This document shows, piece after piece, positions 39,776 to 47,043 of a stretch of DNA of 64,000 nucleotides. The translations under genes and the position numbers were made by a program. The stretch spans positions 1-64,000 of the forward strand of contig CALKHR010000100.1 in assembly GCA_937988885.1 (NCBI GenBank), read 5' to 3'. This stretch comes from an uncultured Roseiflexaceae bacterium. GTDB taxonomy: Bacteria; Chloroflexota; Chloroflexia; Chloroflexales; Roseiflexaceae. Position 1 is the stretch's first letter. Each line of letters begins with the position of its first letter. Under the pieces are notes generated by a model. The model worked only from the letters and a program-made list of their open reading frames with translations. It searched no databases and was not told where the DNA came from.

Positions 39776-40891
39776 ATGCGAACGTGTCCGAATTGTCAAA
39801 GTGCGGTGGAGGATGCTGCACTGTTTTGTGCGCAGTGTGGCACGCGTATTGAGTCAGTTGTTGCCCCTTCGGCTCCTGCGGAGCCTGCCAATACGCCGCG
39901 TAGTGCTGCCCCGACGGTTGTGCTGCCGAGCGCGCAGGTGCCAGCAACCGAACGCCTCCCCGATTTAGATGCTGCGCCAGAATCGCCGAATACTCCAGGT
40001 GTCTCTTCCACTGCACCCGAGACGGGCGCGCTGCCGAACCTGCCGCCGGATACGTACGCGACAAGTTTGCCGGGTCAGCCTGCGCCAGTGCAACCTCCCA
40101 CCAAACAGCCTCGCAGCCTGTTGTGGGTGGTGATTGGTGTCATCTCTTTGGGGTTAGTGGGTGTGATGGCCTGTGTGGTGGGTGGCATTTGGTATTTTGT
40201 CAACGAAGTAGGCCCTTCGATCGCACCGACAATGCAGGCTGTAGCCACCTCAACGGCGGGTGGTGGGGTGGCCCCACAGCCCACGGAAGCGCCCGGTTTG
40301 CTTTTGGGTGAACCGACCGAGGTTGCGGCTCCACCCGAGGAATCGAAGATCCTGTTCGAGGAAGATTTCGATAGCTCGCTTTTTAGCTTTTTCGAAGAAG
40401 ATTCGGATGACACTGTCTCGTATTCGTTTGTCGATGGCGCGTATCAAATCGAGTTGTACCAGCCGAACTATATCGTTTGGCGCTTGCTCGAGGATACCTA
40501 CGAAAATGTGCATATCGAAATGGATACGACGTTTGTCAGTGGTCCGAACGATAGCGCTGTGGGTATCATCTTTGGGTATCAGGACTCGAACAATTTCTAC
40601 TTGTTCAGCGTTGCAGCCGATGGTACCTACAACCTCTCGATGTACGAGAACGATGAGTTTAGTGAACTGATCGAGTGGACACCGTCGCCCTTGATTAAGG
40701 GACAGAACGAAGTGAACCGGATCGGCGTTGAGGTCGATAGCGGCCTGATTCGCTTGTATGTGAACGGTCGATTGTTGGATGAGATCAGCGATTCGACGTT
40801 CCCAGAAGGTCGGTTGGCGATCGCCTCTAATAGTTTCGATGAGGCCGGCTCGACGTTCTTGATCGATAACCTTGTGGTGTACGAACCTTAA
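39776..40891 (+). CDS. zinc-ribbon membrane protein with LamG/DUF1080-like domain
   Basis: The 371-residue protein starts with a zinc ribbon C-P-N-C...C-A-Q-C (residues 4-24), followed by a Pro/Ala/Thr-rich linker of about 90 residues and one membrane helix (about 117-140). Outside, after another linker, a beta-rich domain (about 195-370) starts F-E-E-D-F-D-S-S and contains V-G-I-I-F-G-Y-Q-D-S-N-N-F-Y-L-F and V-Y-V-N-G-R-L-type strands. This is like the LamG/3-keto-disaccharide hydrolase fold often used for carbohydrate binding. No catalytic residues are evident. The start at 39776 has GGAG eight bases upstream. Function is unknown; a cell-surface binding role is inferred. Confidence 0.75.
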   Translation: MRTCPNCQSAVEDAALFCAQCGTRIESVVAPSAPAEPANTPRSAAPTVVLPSAQVPATERLPDLDAAPESPNTPGVSSTAPETGALPNLPPDTYATSLPGQPAPVQPPTKQPRSLLWVVIGVISLGLVGVMACVVGGIWYFVNEVGPSIAPTMQAVATSTAGGGVAPQPTEAPGLLLGEPTEVAAPPEESKILFEEDFDSSLFSFFEEDSDDTVSYSFVDGAYQIELYQPNYIVWRLLEDTYENVHIEMDTTFVSGPNDSAVGIIFGYQDSNNFYLFSVAADGTYNLSMYENDEFSELIEWTPSPLIKGQNEVNRIGVEVDSGLIRLYVNGRLLDEISDSTFPEGRLAIASNSFDEAGSTFLIDNLVVYEP

Positions 40892-40933
40892 CCCTCGGTG
40901 TACTACTCAATGTCCTGCTTCTGCGGCAGCGCT

Positions 40934-40959
40934 ATCGGGCTTGGCACCCCAAGCCCGAT
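40934..40959 (+). terminator. hairpin after the zinc-ribbon gene
   Basis: A perfect 11-bp stem ATCGGGCTTGG/CCAAGCCCGAT with loop CACC lies 42 bases after the stop and is followed by GATCTCCCCTTT. Confidence 0.55.
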
Positions 40960-41014
40960 GATCTCCCCTTTGTAATGAGGTCTAAGCCGTGATCGGGAGC
41001 CTGTATCACAGGTT

Positions 41015-41043
41015 CGCTAAAACGGTTTATAATGAAACGATCC
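41015..41043 (+). promoter_or_regulatory. promoter of the UDP-sugar dehydrogenase gene
   Basis: ATCACA (41015-41020, four of six) and a perfect TATAAT (41038-41043) are 17 bases apart. Confidence 0.45.
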
Positions 41044-41191
41044 TTCCTCTATTGGAGGGATGCACTGCGCTGGCGACAAGAGGCTCATAAACGTTGTACT
41101 ACTGCGTGTCTTCTAGAACGTTTCGAGCGTTCTATTATTATGACCAGAGGGTAAATGTTTGCGGTTAATCCGCACCCAATAAGGAGTTTAC

Positions 41192-42571
41192 ATGAAAATC
41201 ATTGTGGTTGGCACTGGATTTGTGGGCTTGACTCACGCTGCTGTCTGTTCGGAATATGGCCACGAAGTCTATGCTTATGATATTGATGAGCGCCGTCTGA
41301 ACGCGTATCGCTCCGGCGATCCCGAGCAGATCGAGCAATACGTGAATGAACCAGGTTTGAGCAGCATCATTGCAGAGAATATTGATCGCTACCTCTTTTT
41401 TGTGAACGATATTAAGCCGATTATTGAAGGCACCGATGCGATCTTCCTCTGCTTGCCCACGCCGCCCAATCCCGACGGCTCGTCGGACTTGAGCTACTAC
41501 TTCAACGCCATCCGCTACTTGGCGCAGTTGTTGGCCGCCCGCACCGATACGCGCCGCGTGGTGCTCATCAACAAGAGCACTGTGCCGATCGGCACTGCGC
41601 GCCAGTTGGAGCGCGTGCTGAACGAGTACAACGTGCCGAACGCAGGTGTGGCCTCGAACCCCGAGTTCCTGCCCGAAGGCGATGCTGTCGAGAAGTCGCG
41701 CCGCCCCGACCGCGTGGTGGTGGGTGCCGATACGGAGGAGGATTTCCGTATCATCCGCCGCATCTACTCGCAGTTCGTGAATCACGTGCGCATTCGCTAC
41801 ATCGAGACGACGCCCGAGACGGCTGAGGCCATCAAGTACGTGGCGAACACGCTGCTGCTCACCTACATCTCGTTCTGGAACGGTATCGGCGCGCGGCTCG
41901 GCGAGACGCTGCCGAACATCCGCATGGAAGATCTCAAGCGTGGCGTCACCGCCGACAATCGCATCAGCACGTGGGGCTCGTATGTCTCGAACGGCGCTGG
42001 TGGCTCGTGCTTCGGCAAGGACATCCAGTCGCTGATCTACCAGTTGAAGACGGCTGGTCAGCCAACCGATCTGCTGCAGTCGGTCTACAACATCAACGAG
42101 TACCAAAAGACCTACCTGGTCGATCGGGCGGTGCGCGAGGCCGGTGTCAGCTTCAACCACAAAACGGTGGCGTTGCTCGGCTTGGCCTTCAAGCAGCGCA
42201 CCAACGATATGCGCGATTCGTCCGCGTTGAAGGTGGTCGAGGCGCTGTTGGCCCGTGGCGTGCGTGAGATCCGCGCCTACGACCCGCTGGCAGTGCACGA
42301 GGCCAAGCGCTTCTTCAACCCGGAGCAGAACCACCTGTTCGAGAAGATTACCTACCACAACTCGGTGCGCGAGGCGCTGACGGGCAGCGACATGCTGTTC
42401 ATCTCGACCGACTGGGAGGAGTTCCGTGGCTTGTCGCGCACGATCGAGGAGGTCGTCAGCCCGCCCTACCTCGTGCTCGATGGTCGCCGCATGATCCCCG
42501 ATTTCAACGAGTTGACCGAGCGCGGCTACGGCTATCTGGCCGTCGGCTCGCCCTACATGGGACCTAAGTAG
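41192..42571 (+). CDS. UDP-glucose/GDP-mannose dehydrogenase family protein
   Basis: The 459-residue enzyme oxidises the C6 hydroxyl of a nucleotide sugar to the uronic acid in two NAD steps. The N-terminal fold has G-T-G-F-V-G-L, and the central helix region contains N-P-E-F-L-P-E-G and E-T-A-E-A-I-K-Y. The catalytic cysteine is C273 in G-G-S-C-F-G-K-D; the usual residue after F is Pro, and here it is Gly. The final UDP-binding domain holds G-L-A-F-K-Q-R-T-N-D-M-R-D-S. The helix reading S-F-W-N-G-I-G differs from the usual S-F-x-N-E-I-A. UDP-glucose is the likely substrate, but these changes leave room for another. The gene stands alone between promoter and terminator. Products feed surface polysaccharide. 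Confidence 0.87.
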   Translation: MKIIVVGTGFVGLTHAAVCSEYGHEVYAYDIDERRLNAYRSGDPEQIEQYVNEPGLSSIIAENIDRYLFFVNDIKPIIEGTDAIFLCLPTPPNPDGSSDLSYYFNAIRYLAQLLAARTDTRRVVLINKSTVPIGTARQLERVLNEYNVPNAGVASNPEFLPEGDAVEKSRRPDRVVVGADTEEDFRIIRRIYSQFVNHVRIRYIETTPETAEAIKYVANTLLLTYISFWNGIGARLGETLPNIRMEDLKRGVTADNRISTWGSYVSNGAGGSCFGKDIQSLIYQLKTAGQPTDLLQSVYNINEYQKTYLVDRAVREAGVSFNHKTVALLGLAFKQRTNDMRDSSALKVVEALLARGVREIRAYDPLAVHEAKRFFNPEQNHLFEKITYHNSVREALTGSDMLFISTDWEEFRGLSRTIEEVVSPPYLVLDGRRMIPDFNELTERGYGYLAVGSPYMGPK

Positions 42572-42585
42572 GGTTGCCTGAACGG

Positions 42586-42624
42586 AGCGCCATGTGGGCA
42601 TTTAACCACATGGCGCTTTTTCTT
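42586..42624 (+). terminator. terminator after the UDP-sugar dehydrogenase gene
   Basis: A perfect 12-bp stem (42586-42597 with 42606-42617) is followed by TTTTCTTT. It is one of the clearest intrinsic terminators of the window. Confidence 0.85.
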
Positions 42625-42685
42625 TACCAATTGCGATGCGCACATTTGTAGTCAAGCTGTAATGCCACTCAACATTCCGCTGGTC

Positions 42686-42691
42686 TATAAT
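42686..42691 (+). promoter_or_regulatory. -10 box for the GAF-cyclase gene
   Basis: Perfect TATAAT 41 bases before the ATG at 42732. The -35 position (TGCCAC) is poor. Confidence 0.4.
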
Positions 42692-42731
42692 GCCTGCAAG
42701 GTATTGCAAAGACCAGGGAGAACCGTGGCCT

Positions 42732-44660
42732 ATGATGTCGCTTCGTCAATATGCGCTCGCGATTGGTGTGATAACCGCACTCTTGCTTTATGCTACAATT
42801 CGGTTTGTGCGCTCTGTCGCTCCGCCGTGGATCGTCTTCGATGTGATGCTGGTGGCGCTGGCGGGCGGTCTGATTGGGCTGTGTTTCTACTTGCTGTTTC
42901 GGGTGCGCCTGCGCCGTGTGGTGTTGCAGGTGCGCGAATCGGCGGCGCTGATCGCAGGCGTTAGCCCTTCGTCTGCCCGCGATGAGTTCGAGGAGTTGCG
43001 CCAAACCTACGATCGTGCGCTGACGACCCTCGCTCGGCGCGATCGCTATCGGGCGATCACCGATCAGTTGCTTTCGTCGGACAACTTGGCGGTCTCCTTC
43101 CGGGTGATCGCCGAGCATGCCGCAAGCACGTTACCAATCGATGGCGCGGCGCTGTTTATGCGCGAGGATACGCTGTTGCGCAGCACGATCTCGTGGCATA
43201 TGAACGGCTCGTTGCCGCTTGTCCCCGAGCAGGATACGGCGTTGTGGCGTGTGGTGCGCCAGAATCGCCCGCTGCGGCTCACCCAAGAGGATGCCGTCGT
43301 CGAACTGTTCGACCTGCGCGCCGCTGCCCTGTTGCTGCCCGTGGTGGTCGCCGATCAGCCGGTGGGTGTGTTGATGCTGGTCAATCGCACGAATCCCGAT
43401 GCGTTCTGCGACGACGATCTGATGCTGGCGCGCTTCTTTGCGGGGCAATTGGCGCTGGCCGTGCGCCTCTCCTCTTTGAGCGACTTGGCGCGGGTGCGCG
43501 AGAACCAAGTGGCGACCGTCTCGCAAGTCGCCCGCGATTTGGGCGGCTCGATGAGCCTCGACGAGATTTTGCAAGAGGTGCTGACCGCTGCGGCTGCGCT
43601 GACCGCCTCGCATCACGGGACGATCCTGCTACTCGATTCCAAAAGTGAGCAAGTGACCCACCGCATTGCGCTAGATAGTGGTAACATGGCTCCATTGGAA
43701 ATTGTGGCGAAGCCGATCTTGCGGCACGGTTTGGCTGGTTGGGTGATCCGCGAACGGCGCGCGGCACTGATCCGTGATACCGAGGAGGATGGGCGTTGGT
43801 TGCCGGGGCCTGGCTTGGGCGAAATGCGTTCGGCGCTGGTGGTGCCACTGCTCGCGAATGACCAGGTGTTAGGTGTGATCACACTGGCCCACGAAATGCC
43901 CGGCCATTACAACGCCGAACATCAACAACTGTTAGAGACGCTGAGCGCTCAAGCGGCACTGGGGATCGAGCGTGCCACCTTGCGGGCCGCCTCCAGGCCA
44001 ACGATTCAATCTGTACAGACCTACTCGCCGGTCTCGGATGGTATTGTGGTGCTGCCCGAGCAGTTGTCGACGCACGAGGTGGTGGCTGTTTCCGCCGATC
44101 TACGGGGGTTGCATCGGGCAAGCCAACAGTTATCATTGCAGGATTTGGCCACGGAAGTGCTCGAAATGTACTTCCAAACAATGGCGCGAGCGATACAACC
44201 TCAGGGCGGGGTACTTGAAAGAACGGCAGATGGTGGTATCCTAGCAGTGTTCGGCTATCCTTACGAACAGCCGAGCGACGTGATGCGTGCGGTGCAGGCG
44301 GCGCTCACGATGCGGCGAGTTGGTTTAGCATTACGGGAGAGTTGGCGCGAACGTTTGGGGATGGAGATCGGTGTAGCAGTGGGGATCAGCCGTGGTCCGG
44401 CGATCATCGGGCAGGTGCCTGGGGCGCTGAACCACACCACGAGTGGCCAGGCGGTGTTATACGCGAGCCGTCTGCAGGCGCTGGCCCGTTCGAACGAGGT
44501 GCTTGCAGCTGCCAATGTGGTCAACGCCTTGGAGAACGTACAAGATATGTTTGATATCGCGATGTTGCCGCCGTTGTTTATTCATTCGTCGCAGCCCGCT
44601 GAACCGATTTATCGGATCGATCAAGCGATGACATATTCGGTTCATCACATTCCTTCGTAG
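42732..44660 (+). CDS. two-GAF membrane protein with divergent class III cyclase domain
   Basis: The 642-residue protein has two membrane helices (about 5-25 and 30-53), two GAF domains (about 110-250 and 280-430) and a C-terminal class III nucleotide cyclase-like domain (about 445-635). The two metal-binding aspartates appear present: D456 in S-A-D-L-R-G-L and D500 in T-A-D-G-G. The substrate lysine that normally stands in the G-x-V-x-K pattern before the second Asp is Glu (V-L-E-R-T-A-D). The product therefore cannot be called cAMP or cGMP with confidence, and the domain might bind nucleotide without turnover. It starts the sensory block, 100 bases before a histidine kinase gene. GGGAGA lies upstream of the ATG. 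Confidence 0.8.
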   Translation: MMSLRQYALAIGVITALLLYATIRFVRSVAPPWIVFDVMLVALAGGLIGLCFYLLFRVRLRRVVLQVRESAALIAGVSPSSARDEFEELRQTYDRALTTLARRDRYRAITDQLLSSDNLAVSFRVIAEHAASTLPIDGAALFMREDTLLRSTISWHMNGSLPLVPEQDTALWRVVRQNRPLRLTQEDAVVELFDLRAAALLLPVVVADQPVGVLMLVNRTNPDAFCDDDLMLARFFAGQLALAVRLSSLSDLARVRENQVATVSQVARDLGGSMSLDEILQEVLTAAAALTASHHGTILLLDSKSEQVTHRIALDSGNMAPLEIVAKPILRHGLAGWVIRERRAALIRDTEEDGRWLPGPGLGEMRSALVVPLLANDQVLGVITLAHEMPGHYNAEHQQLLETLSAQAALGIERATLRAASRPTIQSVQTYSPVSDGIVVLPEQLSTHEVVAVSADLRGLHRASQQLSLQDLATEVLEMYFQTMARAIQPQGGVLERTADGGILAVFGYPYEQPSDVMRAVQAALTMRRVGLALRESWRERLGMEIGVAVGISRGPAIIGQVPGALNHTTSGQAVLYASRLQALARSNEVLAAANVVNALENVQDMFDIAMLPPLFIHSSQPAEPIYRIDQAMTYSVHHIPS

Positions 44661-44667
44661 CATAACA

Positions 44668-44696
44668 TCGATACGTCATCAATCCTATGGTATAGT
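44668..44696 (+). promoter_or_regulatory. promoter of the first large kinase gene
   Basis: TCGATA (44668-44673) lies 17 bases before TATAGT (44691-44696), which also has the extended TG at 44688. The leader to the ATG at 44764 is about 60 bases. Confidence 0.5.
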
Positions 44697-44763
44697 GCGG
44701 GAAAGTCGTGTCACCGTGGTGGAGAGGGATGCACGGCGTATCTATGTAGGGAGACGATCACGA

Positions 44764-46914
44764 ATGGACATAACAGAAACGCCCCTTACCGAGGTACGTA
44801 CTGATGGCCTGTTGCGGATTACACAGGCGATAGAGACCGCTGCAACGCTAGATGAGCTACTGCTGTTGGCGCTGCATGAGCTTACACAGCTGTTTGGCGT
44901 CGAACGGGGTGGCGTAGCGCTGCTCGATGATAAAGGTCAGATCTCCTCAATCGCCTGCGAATACCCCCCGCAGGTGACACCCCTCGATCTCAAGAGCATT
45001 GCCGAAGTTCCGGCGTTGCAGATCCCGATCCAGAAGCGTCAATCGTTGCAGGTCCATATCTCGGAGCGTTCGGAGAAGTATCACGAAGCTTGGAAGATGC
45101 TGCAAGAGCGCAATATCCGCTCGTTGCTGCTCATCCCCTTGATCGCCCAAGATAAGGTGATCGGCATCTTGGCGCTCGGAGTGGCCCGCGATGGTCGAGT
45201 GTTCCGTCCCGATGAAGAAGCGCTCGCCCGTGTGCTCGCCAGCCAACTCGCCTCTGCGATCACCACCTTCCAGTTGAACGCCGAGGCGCAGCGCCGCAAT
45301 CAGGAGCTCAACACCCTCAACGATATCGCCACCACGGTCACTTCGAGCATCGATACGCACGAGGTGTATCGCTTGGTGGTGCAGAAACTGAACGAGTACT
45401 TCCAAGTCGATGCTGGTTCGCTGCTGTTGGTCGACGATGATACCGGCGACCTGGTGTTTGTGATGACGCTGGAGGGCGGCGAGGAGAAGCTCGCTGGCGT
45501 GCGCGTGCCTCCCGGCCAGGGTGTGGTGGGCCATGTCGTCGCAACACGGCATTGGGAACTGGTGCACGACGCTCAGAACGACCCCCGCTTCTACGGCAAG
45601 GTGAGCGAGGATGTCGGCTACCTGACGCGCTCGATCTTGTGTGTGCCGATGATTGTGAAGGGCAAGGTCATCGGCGCGATCGAGTTGCTGAACAAGATCA
45701 ATGGCCAGTTTACCGAGGAGGAGGCCGAACGCCTGATGCGCATGGCCGCCTTTATCGGTGTGGCGATCCAGAACGCGCACCTGTTCAAACAAGTGGCCGA
45801 TGGCCGCGATCGGCTGGCGGCGATCCTGAACTCGACCGCCGACGGTATTCTGATGGCCGATATGCACGGCACGGTGCTGACGGCCAACCCCACCGCTGCG
45901 TGGCTGTTTGCCGCCAAAGAGCAGGATCTGATCGGGCGCAAGCTCGATGATCTGTTGCAGAGCTTGCACGCCCGCGCCCATGAGGTGATCGCTCGGACGC
46001 GCCTTGGCGGTGACACCTCCGACGAACAGAACGACGCGCCTGTCCAGATCAGCGAGATCGAGTTGCGCGGCGCGAGCCACCGCTACATTTTGCACTTGGC
46101 CTCGCATGTGCGCGACGAGAACGGCGAGATCTACGGCCAGTTGGCGGTGTTCCGCGATGTGACGCAGGAGCGCGAGCTTGAACAACTGCGCCAAGATTAC
46201 ACAGGCATGCTGGTCCACGACCTACGCGCACCGCTGACATCAATAATGAACGGTGTGATGATGGTGCGGCGTGGTTTGGGTGGCCCCGTCACCGAGCAGC
46301 AGCAGGAGTTGCTGAAGATTGTGCATCAGGGCAGCCAAACCCTGCTTGAGCTGATCAATACCATGCTCGACATCTCGAAGATGGAAGAAGGCCAGATGTC
46401 GCTGGATGTGAAGCCGCAGGCGCCGTACGCCCTGTTCGATCAGGCGCTTGAGCGCTTGCAGGGCTTGGCCAGCACGCAGCGGGTGACCTTCGAGCAGCGC
46501 ATGGAGTTGGGCCTGCCGCTGATCGTGGCCGATGGCGATAAGATTGTACGCGTTTTACAGAACCTCATCGATAATGCGATCAAGTTCTCGCCTCCCGGTG
46601 GCTTGGTGACGCTCGGCGCCTCGCTCTTTAACGCCGAGAATCCGCCGACGGATCTGCCGATCACGCCGCCGTTGGATTCGGATGAGTGGTTGATCTTCTG
46701 GGTGCAAGACCGTGGTATGGGCATTCCTCGTTCGTATCACGAGCGTATCTTCGAGAAATTCGGTCAGGTGCGCGGCACCAAGCTACGCGGCACTGGCCTG
46801 GGCCTCACATTCTGCAAGCTGGTCGTCGAAGCGCACCAAGGCCGCATTTGGGTAGAAAGTGAGGAGGGTGCCGGTAGTATTTTCGCATTTGCGCTGCCCG
46901 TGAAGGTTGAATAA
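44764..46914 (+). CDS. soluble GAF-GAF-PAS sensor histidine kinase
   Basis: The 716-residue kinase has no membrane helix. Two GAF domains (about 20-165 and 185-335) and a PAS domain (about 345-470) precede the HisKA domain with H485 in M-L-V-H-D-L-R-A-P-L-T-S and the HATPase domain (about 590-715) with N-L-I-D-N-A, D-R-G-M-G-I and G-T-G-L-G-L-T. There is no receiver domain. The cognate response regulator is not in the window. The ATG at 44764 is chosen because GGGAG lies ten bases upstream, though the frame is open further. The previous gene also ends in signalling domains, and its stop is 103 bases away. Confidence 0.9.
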   Translation: MDITETPLTEVRTDGLLRITQAIETAATLDELLLLALHELTQLFGVERGGVALLDDKGQISSIACEYPPQVTPLDLKSIAEVPALQIPIQKRQSLQVHISERSEKYHEAWKMLQERNIRSLLLIPLIAQDKVIGILALGVARDGRVFRPDEEALARVLASQLASAITTFQLNAEAQRRNQELNTLNDIATTVTSSIDTHEVYRLVVQKLNEYFQVDAGSLLLVDDDTGDLVFVMTLEGGEEKLAGVRVPPGQGVVGHVVATRHWELVHDAQNDPRFYGKVSEDVGYLTRSILCVPMIVKGKVIGAIELLNKINGQFTEEEAERLMRMAAFIGVAIQNAHLFKQVADGRDRLAAILNSTADGILMADMHGTVLTANPTAAWLFAAKEQDLIGRKLDDLLQSLHARAHEVIARTRLGGDTSDEQNDAPVQISEIELRGASHRYILHLASHVRDENGEIYGQLAVFRDVTQERELEQLRQDYTGMLVHDLRAPLTSIMNGVMMVRRGLGGPVTEQQQELLKIVHQGSQTLLELINTMLDISKMEEGQMSLDVKPQAPYALFDQALERLQGLASTQRVTFEQRMELGLPLIVADGDKIVRVLQNLIDNAIKFSPPGGLVTLGASLFNAENPPTDLPITPPLDSDEWLIFWVQDRGMGIPRSYHERIFEKFGQVRGTKLRGTGLGLTFCKLVVEAHQGRIWVESEEGAGSIFAFALPVKVE

Positions 46915-46946
46915 AAGTGTATGCAGATTAGAAATTTGTTATAGTC

Positions 46947-46975
46947 TTGATATGCTGACTATAATCAGCTATAAT
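46947..46975 (+). promoter_or_regulatory. strong promoter of the second large kinase gene
   Basis: TTGATA (46947-46952) and a perfect TATAAT (46970-46975) are 17 bases apart. A second TATAAT lies at 46960-46965 within the short direct repeat CTATAATCAG-CTATAATGAT, so two overlapping starts are possible. Confidence 0.65.
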
Positions 46976-47043
46976 GATAGTATCCTCTGTGGCGGCTACT
47001 AACAACTGTAAAACGTTGATCCAAATGCGAAGGTAGGTCGCCC

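Larger units (their letters stand above)
40892..41191. other. gap and long leader before the UDP-sugar dehydrogenase gene
   Basis: The left part has a hairpin that probably ends the zinc-ribbon transcript. A promoter at 41015-41043 implies a leader of about 140 bases. The leader contains a 7-bp hairpin TAGAACG/CGTTCTA (41114-41134) and GCGG-TTAAT-CCGC close to the ribosome site, so post-transcriptional control is possible. Confidence 0.45.
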
